DNA of 64,000 bases from Rhynchopus euleeides (lineage: Eukaryota; Euglenozoa; Diplonemea; Diplonemida; Diplonemidae): NCBI GenBank assembly GCA_963210315.1, contig OY723270.1:1550001-1614000 (forward strand), read 5' to 3'. Under the pieces are notes generated by a model that did not search any database, was not told the DNA's origin, and saw nothing but the letters and a program-made list of their open reading frames with translations. Position 1 is the stretch's first letter; each line of letters begins with the position of its first letter. This document shows positions 38,421-48,159 of the stretch, one piece after another. A program made the translations under genes and the position numbers.

Positions 38421-40331
38421 ATTATTTTATTTTTTGGGGGGTTCAAAAATATTTCCAAGGTGCTCTGAGGAGTGAGACTTGGTGCCTCTGTCACCAAAGT
38501 GACCCCACCAGGATCCGCGCAGGTTCCAAACGTTCAAAAGGAAAGCCCGGTGAGGGGGTCCCGCCTGGGTGGGTGGTGTGGTGGGCTAGCTGCCTCCCAG
38601 TCACTGAATCAGACCAACATTTCATGGATGAATCTTGGCACCGATACCACCAAAATGACCCCACTACGATCCGCACGGAGTCCGAAAAGGACAATGGAAG
38701 TGGAAAATCGCGATTCCGCACAGGTTTCGAAAAAAATTGCTGAACTATTGGTGTTGCTGAAAGTGCTTCGCATGATGTGCGCACGAACTACGCACAAGTA
38801 CGCACGAACTACGCAATATGGCCTCGTAATGTCACTTTTTTATTTTGTACTGGGGCGGGACCAGTAATTAGCTCAAAAAGGCTGAAAAAATGCCGAAAAT
38901 TTTCGAATCCCAGTCAGGGACCACTCTGAATCACCTGTATCGTGCAAAGAAACGGGTTTGTTTGCCGGAAAATCACAATGTGTGCCCTCCACAGGCCCCC
39001 CTACCCCCCGAGTACTCGGGGGGTAGGGGGGTATGAGGGGGGGGGGTGGTTTCACCCAATTGGTGTTCCCAGTAAGAGGTGTAAATGGACACCCCATGGC
39101 CAAAACGACCCCACTGCGATCCGCACAGATCCCAAACGTTCCAAATAACGGGTTTTTGGAACACCCAAGGAGGGGGTCCCGCTGGGTGGGCTGGTGTGGT
39201 TGCCTCTCAGTCACATCCTATGACCAGCCCCTGGGCCAGACCCACGTTTCACGGACGAAGCTTGACAGCTCGACCACAGAAATGACCCCACTACGATCCG
39301 CACAGATTCCAAATAGTCAAAGGAACAGGGTTTTGCAACACCCGAGTAGGGGGCTCCTTTAGGGGGCGTTTTGGTACAATCTCGGCTCTGTAGTGATAAG
39401 GGGTTTCGCAGGCAGTGTCCTTAGCCTTCAGCCACTGTCAAGTAAGCCCATTCTATGGCTTGTCTTGAAGGTGCGTTGTCATCTGTTGGTCCCAGGTACA
39501 GACAAACAAACGCTGCAGCTGGGCGAGGGCTGACTGATGTGTCTTCCGACGTTCGAGACTTCGGACAACCTAGTTTGGTGAGTCTCGAGCCAGGCTCCTA
39601 GGGCCTCCAGAGACAGGTCCTTCCGCAGCAGTCAGAAGGCTGACTTCCTGCAAACCAGAGGGCCTGGGTGGATATTTGGGCCACATGGAGGCCCCCTACA
39701 TCAGGAAATGGGCACCACAAGGTCTGGGACGAGGCCGGTGGTAGTGTTGGTGCAGTCTGGGCTCTGTATTGGAGGTAGCGTGTTTCCCACAGGAGAGAAT
39801 AAAAAAGTGGCATTATTGCTTATGCACAATGTACGCACAAACTACGCAAAACTACGCACGAACAGTGAGGTCAATGGAATCTCCAGAAAAAAATAATCTG
39901 CCCAAACCAAGGTAGTGCCAGCCAAAATTTTTCGAAAAAATGAAGAACCCCCCGAGTGCTGGAGGGGGCCGTTTGCGCCACCCATGGGGATGGACCATGA
40001 ACATTTTTTTTCGAAACCTGTGCGGAATCGCGATTTTCCACTTCCATTGTCCTTTTCGGACTCCGTGCGGATCGTAGTGGGGTCATTTTGGTGGTATCGG
40101 TGCCAAGATTCATCCATGAAATGTTGGTCTGATTCAGTGACTGGGAGGCAGCTAGCCCACCACACCACCCACCCAGGCGGGACCCCCTCACCGGGCTTTC
40201 CAAACCCGGTTCTTTTGAACGTTTGGAACCTGCGCGGATCCTGGTGGGGTCACTTTGGTGACAGAGGCACCAAGTCTCACTCCTCAGAGCACCTTGGAAA
40301 TATTTTTGAACCCCCCGAAAAATAAAATAAT
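38421..40331. mobile_element. Composite inverted-repeat element with 320-bp arms
   Basis: Arms 38421-38740 and 40007-40331 are inverted and about 95 percent alike, from ATTATTTTATTTTT to GGTTTCGAAAAAAA. Each arm has two copies of the CCCCACTACGATCCGCAC core (38500 and 38656; 40065 and 40232). The interior has two more (39106, 39283) within a tract that resembles the 190-bp modules of 35874-36769. TACGCAC motifs occur near 38786 and 39832. No gene is recognised, so it is non-autonomous. Confidence 0.75.
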
Positions 40332-40712
40332 TGCACGTAAATAATAATCGGATGTAAACAATACATGTAAATAATTTTATGTAAACAATACCTGTAGGTA
40401 AACAATAGTCGTGAGGGGGGTTTAGGTGTATAGGATTTCATGTTTTGGGACATCTGAGTCCACGGTGACCATGCTCCATCCAACGTAAAGTTCTAGGAAT
40501 TATTTAAATGGCAAACAGAAAAACCGGTTTTTTTGGTCATTTTTGGCCTTTTCGCTGGTTGGGGGGGTCAAAACCGCCCGGCCCCAGGTGGTCCCTGGAG
40601 GGGGGGTCTGGTCCCGGATTCTCGGTTTTTGGGTCCAATAATCCTACTTCTGCTAAGGGGACCTTTTCGATTTTTTTTTTCGGAAAGTCCTATTTTTCAC
40701 TTTTGAGCCCGT
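40332..40712. other. Short AT-richer spacer
   Basis: Begins with repeats of GTAAATAAT/GTAAACAAT (40339-40410). 40512-40560 is a diverged copy of the tract that also lies inside the GAGGAGTCC elements (AAAAACCGGTTTTTT, CCTTTTCGCTGGTTGG). No gene. Confidence 0.5.
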
Positions 40713-41452
40713 TTTCGAAGGAATTCTTGGGTTTTGAGCTTGTTTTGGGCAATTAAACGCGTCACTCAGTGTTCTGTCTGGGCAGCCCTTCCTGATAGGC
40801 GTACCTGTACTGAGAATGACCGCCTGTGAGAGAGTCCTCTTGTACTGAGAAAGTCTTCCTGGACTGAGAGGAGTGCTGTGCTGCGAGGAGTCCTGTCCTG
40901 AGAAGGTCCTCCTGTACTAAGAGGAGTCCTGTACTACGCAGAAAAACCGGTTTTTTTTGGCCATTTTTGGTCTTTTAGCTGGTTGGAGGAGGAAATCTTG
41001 CAAATGCTATGTGACTTCTGGGGGGGCAGATTCTCGGTTTTTCAGGAGTCCTGTACTGAGAAGGTCCCCCTGGACTGTAAGGAGTCCTGTCCTGAGAGGA
41101 GTCCCGTACTGAGAAAGTCCTCCTGTACTGAGAGGAGTCCCGTACTGAAAAAGTCCTCCTGTACTAAGAGGAGTCCTGTCCTGAGAGGTGTGCTGTACTG
41201 AGAAGGTCCTCCTGGACTGTAAGGAGTCCTGTACTGAGAGGAGTCCTGTCCTGAGAAAGTCCTCCTGTACTAAGAGGAGTCCTGTACTGAGAGGTGTGCT
41301 GTACTGAGAAGGTCCTAAGAGGAGTCCTGTACTGAGAAAGTCCTCCTGTCCTGAGAGGAGTCCTGGACTGAGAATGACCTCATGGAGTGGTAGAATAGTT
41401 AGCAACGTGGAGCGAGGGGGCGGGGAAATCTTTAATGACCTTCCCCCAAATT
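40713..41452 (+). repeat. GAGGAGTCC minisatellite element, copy 2
   Basis: Same unique left end, alternating 17/19-bp array and unique right end as 33850-35155, but shorter (740 bp against 1.3 kb) because the array is contracted and the internal 110-bp tract occurs once. The matching ends show that this is one defined element family with a variable array inside. Confidence 0.9.
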
Positions 41453-42084
41453 CGATTTCACTACCCCCCCCCCCCCTCGTTTTAGGAGTCTAGAAGGTGC
41501 TGGGAGACATATTTTTCCAGTCACTCCCGACGAGCAAATCCCCCTCCCTCCCTCACACCCACTCTTCCTCCCCCCATCTCCGCAGTAGAGGAAATTTTGG
41601 CCTCTTGATGTTTTTGATCAGTGCTGAAGATGGTCGAAAACAGCATTTGCCTTTGAACCCTTCCCTGACACCCCACCCCACCCCCTCGTGGGGTGATTGA
41701 TTTTCCTCAGCAATGCAGAACTTAGTGTCTGGGGGGGGGGGGGGGCTTTTGCCCTGGCAAAAAAGAAAAAGGACAATCCGTTGGAAAGGGTGTTGGGAGG
41801 GTTTTCCTTCCTTCGCCCTTTTGACGGTATTCCCCATCACCCCTCCCCACCCACCCCCCTCACCACCCAGAGGGGGGGCCGCTCAACAAAACGGAGCTTA
41901 GTGTCCGCGGTAGACGTCGCCTCCACGATTCCACCCGATTCCACCAAAAACCGGGCATTTCGGAGGCGAATCACCTCGGTAGAAACAAGTGATGTTTTGG
42001 GGCGTTGATCCGGCTGTACACTATTTCCCCTGCTGTTGGACCTATCAATACCACATTTCCAATAAAGTGAAGAAGTGAACCAAT
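41453..42084. other. Intergenic DNA
   Basis: No gene. C and G runs occur at 41465-41477 and 41731-41744. A tract near 41487 (AGAAGGTGCTGGGAGAC) recurs near 55717, so a further dispersed repeat lies here. Confidence 0.45.
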
Positions 42085-45000
42085 GTGGTGCTTGACAGAT
42101 GTCTGAATGCGGTTTCCGCTACCGACCCACCCTTCCGGGACAAGGTCAGGAAGTGCCGTTATATTTTTGAAGAAAATTCTTTGTTTTTGCCGGGCAGCGA
42201 GGTTGGGCAGTATAAGAAGGAAAATACGAAGGGGTGCTGCAGGTTTCCCCTGAGCATACACACACACACACACCCGCTCTTCGTCGACCTCGACCTCGCC
42301 GCCTTCCGCCGACCGAAGCAAATCTGCATCCTCCCCGCCCCCTTTCCTAAGTGCAAGCCCACGCTCGGGGGCGCTGCCGCCAGAGAGGTGCTGCTGGATG
42401 TGCTAACCGCAGAGAAAACGAAAAAGGGTGCAACAGGAGCGCAACTCCTCCGCCGGGCCTCAGCCTGCAGCGAGAACTTCCTGAAGCGTGTCCACGTGGG
42501 CCAACTCGGAAGGCAGGAAGCGGCGTACACGGGCAGGGCGGAGGGCTACCACATGCAGCAGTCGAGGGTGGCCACCAAACACCGCCCCGCCTCCGCCCGA
42601 GGAGCGGGCGACAAGAACACCCGGGCGAAGGACAAGCTGTTGGGGAACCTCCGGACCCTCATCCTGGAGGGCCGCCACCGACTGCTGGAGTCTGCGCCAT
42701 ACCCCCCCACACCCAACGAAGAGCACGCCTGGGACGCTGCGAAGAAGCGGCTGAAGGGAGGGGGCCTTCCCCCGGGGCTGGAGGCGGCGCTGGCGGGCAC
42801 CACCTCACAACTGCCGGACCTCGAGACGATGGAGATGGCCCTTGTCGCCCTGGAGGGATCTCAGCGAGGCATGTTCGACGCGCTCCGCGACGAAAGACTC
42901 CGCACGTGGAAGGCGAGGATGCAGAAGGCCTGGACGCAGGAGGCGGGGATAGTGTTCTCGTACCTCGCAGACCGCTTCTGCGCCCCTACCACCTTCATGC
43001 GCCGCGAGGATGGCTCCTTCACGGCCTGCCCCAAGGAGGCGGATGAACTGCTGAGGAGCGATACTGCGTGGGGGGGCTACTTCCGGAAGTATGCGACGAC
43101 GCCTGAGCCTCGCTGGGACACCTTCCGACAGAGGTACAGCGACTTCCTCCCTGACCCGGCCGAGATGGAGTGTAAGACCATTACGGCAGAAGACGTTGGG
43201 ACAGCGCTGGCTAAAATGTCTACATCCACCTCGCCGGGCCTACACGGCTGGAGGGTGCACGAGCTGCGGCAACTCCCAGGGGACCTCCTCAAGTTGTTCG
43301 CGGAGGTGTTCAATGAGGTCGAGAGATCGGGCGAATGGCCGGAGCAGCTGATGCACGCCATGATTTGCCTCATTCCCAAGCCCGGCAGCTCAGGTGAGCC
43401 GCTGTCGCAGCGCCCCATCAGCATCACTCCCGTGCTGTACAGGGTGTGGGCAGCAATCCGAGTGAAGCCTGCGCTGAAGTGGCTGGAGAGCATTGCGCCT
43501 GAGGACTTGCACGGATGCAGACCTGGCCACGGCGCGGAGGACCTCATCTGGCACCTGGCAGCACGGATCGAAGAGGCCCACCTCACAGGACAGCCACTGT
43601 ACGGTGTCGCCCTAGACTTTAAGAAATGCTTCGACACGGTGCCGATTGACCTGACCTTCTGTCTAGCTGCGGAGCTCGGCTTCGACGGCCGAGTCCTGCG
43701 CACCCTGCGGGCAGCGTACGGGTCAATGCAGCGGCACTTCCGGGTAAGCGGCACTATCGGAGAGGGCTTCCTGCCAACCAACGGCATCATGCAGGGCTGC
43801 CCCATTAGCGTCGTGCTGATCAACGTGCTGGTGGGTGTATGGATGCGCATGGCGGAGCACCGGCAGGGCACGAGGGCGTTGTCGTTTGTGGACGATGTGT
43901 ACGCGGTGACCCCCAGCCCGGGGACCTTGCAAGCAGTGGTGGATGACTCTGCAGATTTCTCCCACGATACCGGGATGGTAATATGCGCAGAGGTCAAGTC
44001 ACATGTCTTCTCGACGTCCCCCGAGCCGTTGACCCCGATAGTCTACCGGACACGGGACGGCACGGCTACCCCCCTTCGACAGCGCGATAGCTTCGACTGC
44101 CTCGGGGCCATGCTGCATGCGCGCCCGCTCGAGGGACCCGAGGTGCCCAAATCGGAGCGCGTCGCCCGCCGAAAAGAGGGCGCAGAGCAGAACCTGCGCA
44201 GGACCTCGGCACTGCCCCTACCGGTGCAGTGGAAGGGGCAGGCAGCAGCGATGACAGCGGGGTCCAGGCTCTACTACGACGCCCTGGTCACCCGCTGGGA
44301 GGACGCCGACATCAGGCGATGGAGGGGGCTCTTCGTCGCCGCGCTGTGGTCCGGACCCCCCCGCAGGGCGCGGGAGGCTGTGCTGGATGTCCTCCACCAT
44401 GCACATCGGGTGGACCCCGCCGTCGCCCCCCGCTACCGGCAGATCACCACCTGGGCCATGCAGGTCAAGAAGTGGGGCCGCTGCAGGGTTCTGTCTGAGA
44501 CGGCTTGGGATAGCAGAGTGAGGCTTACAGGGACAGGCCCCTTTGCGCTTTTCCGAGCGGCCCTTCGGTGGATAGGATGGAGCTGGAGCACGGCGACCAC
44601 CCTATCTTACACTGATGAAGCGGGACGGAGCATAGTCTTCGACCCCACCGCAGCAACAACGAGCGGATGGGGGATCTTCGCTCATGACCTCCGCCAGGCC
44701 CTACGTACACAGGTGGCCAAGGCGCTGGCTGGTCGTCGTGACGACTTTGCGGGCGCTCAGCACGGCATCGACGGGCAAGCCACACGCTGCGTCCTGGAGG
44801 GAGAGGGCGCCGCGGTCACGGGATACCAACGGGGCCTCCTTCGTTCCGTCATTGCAGGGGCGGTGCCTGTCCGAGGGCGCACGGGGCAGGGCGGGATCTG
44901 CCGATACTGCAACGCAGGCACCCCCGAGACGGTGATGCACCTATGGTGGGAGTGCTCCGCGTGGGACCCAATCCGACAAAACCACCCCATTACGGCTGTG

Positions 45001-46728
45001 GACCGGTCAACCTGGCCACCTTGCTTGGCGTTATGCGGGGTGGCGCCCGCCTTTAGACACGGCATCCCGGAGGACAGGCAGCCCCTGCCACTATCCTTCG
45101 CACGCAGGGTGGATATAGTGGCGCAGCTGCACCGCTACTTCATTGCAATCCTCTCGGCGCGGCAGGAGAAAGATGGACTGCTCGACCGCTCCGCGCGCCA
45201 CCACCGCACCCTTCACTATCCATGGGGGTGGTGCACGCCCAACCCCGAACGGGCCTGCATCCCTGTGCGGGCGCCGTCCACTGTCAAACAGACGTGGGGC
45301 AAGCGCCCCCCGGAGCTGTGGGTGGCCCTCTGCGACTGGCTGCGGGGCCTGAAATGGGGGCCGCAGGGAGGGGAGCACACCGTGACCCTCATGGAGTTGG
45401 CTGTCGACTTTGAGCTGTCGACCGGCCTCACCCTCCCAGAAGTCGAAACGCGCCGCATCCGCCCCCACACACCTGACCCCCCTGAGAGGGGGCCGCGGGA
45501 GGCCCGCCCACGCATCCCCGAGGACACAGCCCCGGGGCTCACCCTCTACTTCGACGGCGGAGCAAGGGACAACGGCACCCCCTTCGCCCTGGCGGGTGCA
45601 GGTGCGGTGCTCTACCGAGACGGCCTCAAGGTGTCGGAAGAGATCCTCCCTCTGCTGAACGTACGCAGCAACAACATCGCTGAGTACGAAGGGGTTCGAG
45701 CGGGCCTACGGCTGCTCAGAAGGGGCGACCCGCCCCCTGAGGGGAACGTTACGGTGCGGGGTGACTCGCAGGTGGTGCTGCGACACCTAAAAGGGGAAGC
45801 GGTTTGCCGCGATAAATCCCTCCGCCCCCTCTTCCTCAGCACGGCACGGCTGGCTGCCGACCTCGGGCCCCGGATCACCCTTACGTATGAGCACGTGAAA
45901 AGGGAGCTCAACGTCGATGCGGACGCCCTCAGCAACGCCGCCATGGACGAGGCTGAGAGGCAGGGGGAGACCTCGCAGGAGCAGCTGCGGCAGGACTTCG
46001 CAGCCTTCCAGAAGAGCATCCTGGGCAAGGCTCACTCGTTGAGGCAGCTCTGCGAGGTGGTGCGCAAGACTTCCAAGCAACCATGGCACTGTGGCCACAC
46101 TGCGAGCTCCACTGTCCTCACCGCGATCGGGGGAACCGTGGCAGGGGGCCTGTCCAGGAGAGCCCAGCTCAGCCCAGCCACCGAGTCGGTGATGCGCAGC
46201 CTCCAAGCGCACACGGCAGGCCCGGGCTTGAACCAGCGGGACACAGCCTTCCACTCCCGCGGCATGGCGTGGGCCGCAACCTTCGCACCGCAGCCCCACT
46301 ACCCAGAGGGGTGGCAGCAAGCGGCCCAGCAATGGACTGCCAGCAGCCGGCAAGCCAACGCCCGGACAGGACGGTCATGGGAACGACGGGGCGCTGCTCC
46401 CCGGACTGCCCCCCCTGGAGCCAGACGGAACGCGAAGATGCTTACCTGCGCTCTGCACTGGAAACCCCGCTGCGTGGACTGCCGGCGCCGGCGCCTCTCG
46501 GAAGAGGACTGCTGCCGGGACCACCACGGGAAGAACGACGGCTTGCAAGTCACCATGGAATTTTGCAAGACGCATCGCATGGGCCGGTGCGGGGACTGCC
46601 ACAGCAGTGCGAAATCACTCACACACTGTTGCGGCACGCACCACGCTGGCTATGCCTCACGCCCTCCTCGGAGTGGCACTGAGTTGGCCCCACACTCTAA
46701 CCCGAGTGGGGCATCCGCTGTGACGTAG
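42085..46728 (+). CDS. LINE polyprotein: reverse transcriptase, RNase H, C-terminal Cys/His domain
   Basis: 1547 codons, fully open. RT motifs in order: RPISITPVLYRVW (about residue 443), LDFKKCFDTVP (510), NGIMQGCPISVVLIN (about 568) and FVDD (601-604, the catalytic pair). A CCHC-like knuckle CRYC with HLWWEC lies at about 939-957. RNase H spans about 1152-1290 with all acidic positions: YFDGG, NNIAEYEG, GDSQVV and NVDADALSN. The last 90 residues carry CALHWKPRCVDC, CCRDHH, DGL, CKTHRMGRCGDC and CCGTHH, the same double-finger block as in the minus-strand gene at the left edge. The first 60-100 residues look like flanking sequence rather than LINE protein, and no AP-type endonuclease is seen. 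The true start is therefore uncertain. All catalytic residues I can check are present, so RT and RNase H activity are plausible. Confidence 0.88.
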   Translation: MVLDRCLNAVSATDPPFRDKVRKCRYIFEENSLFLPGSEVGQYKKENTKGCCRFPLSIHTHTHPLFVDLDLAAFRRPKQICILPAPFPKCKPTLGGAAAREVLLDVLTAEKTKKGATGAQLLRRASACSENFLKRVHVGQLGRQEAAYTGRAEGYHMQQSRVATKHRPASARGAGDKNTRAKDKLLGNLRTLILEGRHRLLESAPYPPTPNEEHAWDAAKKRLKGGGLPPGLEAALAGTTSQLPDLETMEMALVALEGSQRGMFDALRDERLRTWKARMQKAWTQEAGIVFSYLADRFCAPTTFMRREDGSFTACPKEADELLRSDTAWGGYFRKYATTPEPRWDTFRQRYSDFLPDPAEMECKTITAEDVGTALAKMSTSTSPGLHGWRVHELRQLPGDLLKLFAEVFNEVERSGEWPEQLMHAMICLIPKPGSSGEPLSQRPISITPVLYRVWAAIRVKPALKWLESIAPEDLHGCRPGHGAEDLIWHLAARIEEAHLTGQPLYGVALDFKKCFDTVPIDLTFCLAAELGFDGRVLRTLRAAYGSMQRHFRVSGTIGEGFLPTNGIMQGCPISVVLINVLVGVWMRMAEHRQGTRALSFVDDVYAVTPSPGTLQAVVDDSADFSHDTGMVICAEVKSHVFSTSPEPLTPIVYRTRDGTATPLRQRDSFDCLGAMLHARPLEGPEVPKSERVARRKEGAEQNLRRTSALPLPVQWKGQAAAMTAGSRLYYDALVTRWEDADIRRWRGLFVAALWSGPPRRAREAVLDVLHHAHRVDPAVAPRYRQITTWAMQVKKWGRCRVLSETAWDSRVRLTGTGPFALFRAALRWIGWSWSTATTLSYTDEAGRSIVFDPTAATTSGWGIFAHDLRQALRTQVAKALAGRRDDFAGAQHGIDGQATRCVLEGEGAAVTGYQRGLLRSVIAGAVPVRGRTGQGGICRYCNAGTPETVMHLWWECSAWDPIRQNHPITAVDRSTWPPCLALCGVAPAFRHGIPEDRQPLPLSFARRVDIVAQLHRYFIAILSARQEKDGLLDRSARHHRTLHYPWGWCTPNPERACIPVRAPSTVKQTWGKRPPELWVALCDWLRGLKWGPQGGEHTVTLMELAVDFELSTGLTLPEVETRRIRPHTPDPPERGPREARPRIPEDTAPGLTLYFDGGARDNGTPFALAGAGAVLYRDGLKVSEEILPLLNVRSNNIAEYEGVRAGLRLLRRGDPPPEGNVTVRGDSQVVLRHLKGEAVCRDKSLRPLFLSTARLAADLGPRITLTYEHVKRELNVDADALSNAAMDEAERQGETSQEQLRQDFAAFQKSILGKAHSLRQLCEVVRKTSKQPWHCGHTASSTVLTAIGGTVAGGLSRRAQLSPATESVMRSLQAHTAGPGLNQRDTAFHSRGMAWAATFAPQPHYPEGWQQAAQQWTASSRQANARTGRSWERRGAAPRTAPPGARRNAKMLTCALHWKPRCVDCRRRRLSEEDCCRDHHGKNDGLQVTMEFCKTHRMGRCGDCHSSAKSLTHCCGTHHAGYASRPPRSGTELAPHSNPSGASAVT

Positions 46729-46801
46729 GGGTGGGCGGGGAGTGGGCACAGATCCGCGCAGGGTTACCCACTTAAAACCACTATCACTACACACACACAC
46801 A
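42085..46801 (+). mobile_element. LINE-type non-LTR retrotransposon with RNase H
   Basis: A single long ORF with non-LTR reverse transcriptase, zinc knuckle and RNase H, followed by a 73-bp untranslated tail ending in a CA repeat. The tail is repeated alone at 3227-3323. No endonuclease domain is seen at the N-terminus, so the copy is probably 5'-truncated. The left boundary is not known; a CA repeat at about 42256-42273 could mark it. The RT region resembles LINE proteins abundant in protist genomes such as dinoflagellates (from memory). Confidence 0.8.
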
Positions 46802-46868
46802 CATACTGTACATGCATACGACCTTCTGGCAGAAGGTGTCATTCGTTTCTGCCAACCGTGCTCTGCAC

Positions 46869-47270
46869 ACACGGTGGCGAGGATTCTGTGGGATATGAAA
46901 ACGGGATATGCCGGTGGGATATCCCACGTCTCAAAGTGACGTATCCCGCGTTTTGGAAAAACCATATCCCGCCGGGTAGGGGGTCATATCCCCCCCCGGG
47001 AGATAGGGGCATCTCCCGCGGGAGATGGGGTCATCTCCCGCGGGATATGGGGTCATCTCCCGTGGGATATGGGGTCATCTCCCGTGGGATATGGGACCCC
47101 ATATCCCACGGGAGATGACCCCATCTCCCGCGGGAGATGCCCCCATCTCCCGGGGGGGAGATGACCCCCCACCCTGGCGGGATATCAAACCCGCGAGGGA
47201 AACCTCCCCCGCGGGATATCCCACCGGGATATCCCGTTTCCATATCCCACAAAATCCTGGCCACCGTGCA
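46869..47270. mobile_element. 400-bp inverted-repeat element with GGGATATC/CATCTCCCG array
   Basis: Ends CACGGTGGCGAGGATTCTGT and, inverted, AAAATCCTGGCCACCGTGC, continuing inward as GGGATATG and AACGGGATAT on both sides. The centre is an array of GGTCATCTCCCG(C/T)GGGATAT-like units in both orientations, so the whole can fold back. No gene. Confidence 0.7.
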
Positions 47271-48027
47271 CGACCCCCCTTCGCCTCCCTTGATCAGGCG
47301 AGAGGGGGGTGGAAGTGTGCGAGTGTGAGTGGGTGCAGTGCGTCAGACAAGAGTGTGGTGCATTACAGTCCTTCGCCTTGGTGGGGGCAGCGCTCTCTGA
47401 ATCATATTTTTTTTGCGATAATCGTGCGAGAATATGTGCGATCCATGCGATACTGTCACCCTCACCCGAACATCACCCATTCCGCGAGGTTGAAAGTTTC
47501 ACATGGGAGTGCCACCCTTTCCCTCCCTTGCACGACACGGTGGGTCGGGTCCTGGGCTGCATTCCGAGGAGCCAAGGCCCCCCGACCACCGCATCGTGTC
47601 TTCCCAAATATTTGACTCTTTCGCAGTCAGCGATGCCAACCGCTGTTTTTACTTGCTTTTATCTGCACTTTATATGCACTTTCCTCGGTGCGGGGGTCTT
47701 CTTCAAAGCGGCGTGTTCTAGCGCATTTCCTCCTGTTTCTATATCGGTGGTATTCACAGGAGTTTTTGCCGAAACGTTGCCGATAGCGAAGACTCCCGTT
47801 TCGCAAGATCATTATGACTCATTGCAGCGTTCGGTATCATGCAGTAGCAGGTACCATCAAGGAGTGTCGATGCACGACACTCCTCCAACACAAATACAGG
47901 GGGCCGGGGGGGCAACCAACCGGCCCCCAGTATATGCACCTCACAGAGCACTGAACCTTGCCTGTGTTGAGCCCTCCGAAGCGGGACCGCTGAGGAGAGA
48001 AGGCTCCAAAACCAATCAATCAGAAAC
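47271..48027. other. Intergenic region
   Basis: No gene supported. A 256-codon ORF (47309-48079) is open but has no recognisable domain and runs into the repeat element at 48028. Confidence 0.4.
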
Positions 48028-48144
48028 AAGGGGGGCCCTCGCTACCAGTCACAGCTCGTCACAGCTCGTCAGTCAGTGAGGGGAAGTGGGGCTGCTGCTC
48101 ACTTTTTCTCACTGAGTCACATCTGGTAGCGAAGGCCCCCAAGA
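48028..48144 (+). mobile_element. 118-bp inverted-repeat sequence upstream of the YR retroelement
   Basis: GGGGGCCCTCGCTACCA at the left and TGGTAGCGAAGGCCCCC at the right, around GTCACAGCTCGTC direct repeats. It is homologous, inverted, to 8274-8391. Its position 20 bp before the gag-like region suggests it may be the left terminal sequence of the retroelement. Confidence 0.55.
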
Positions 48145-48159
48145 CAAAACTAAAAAAAT

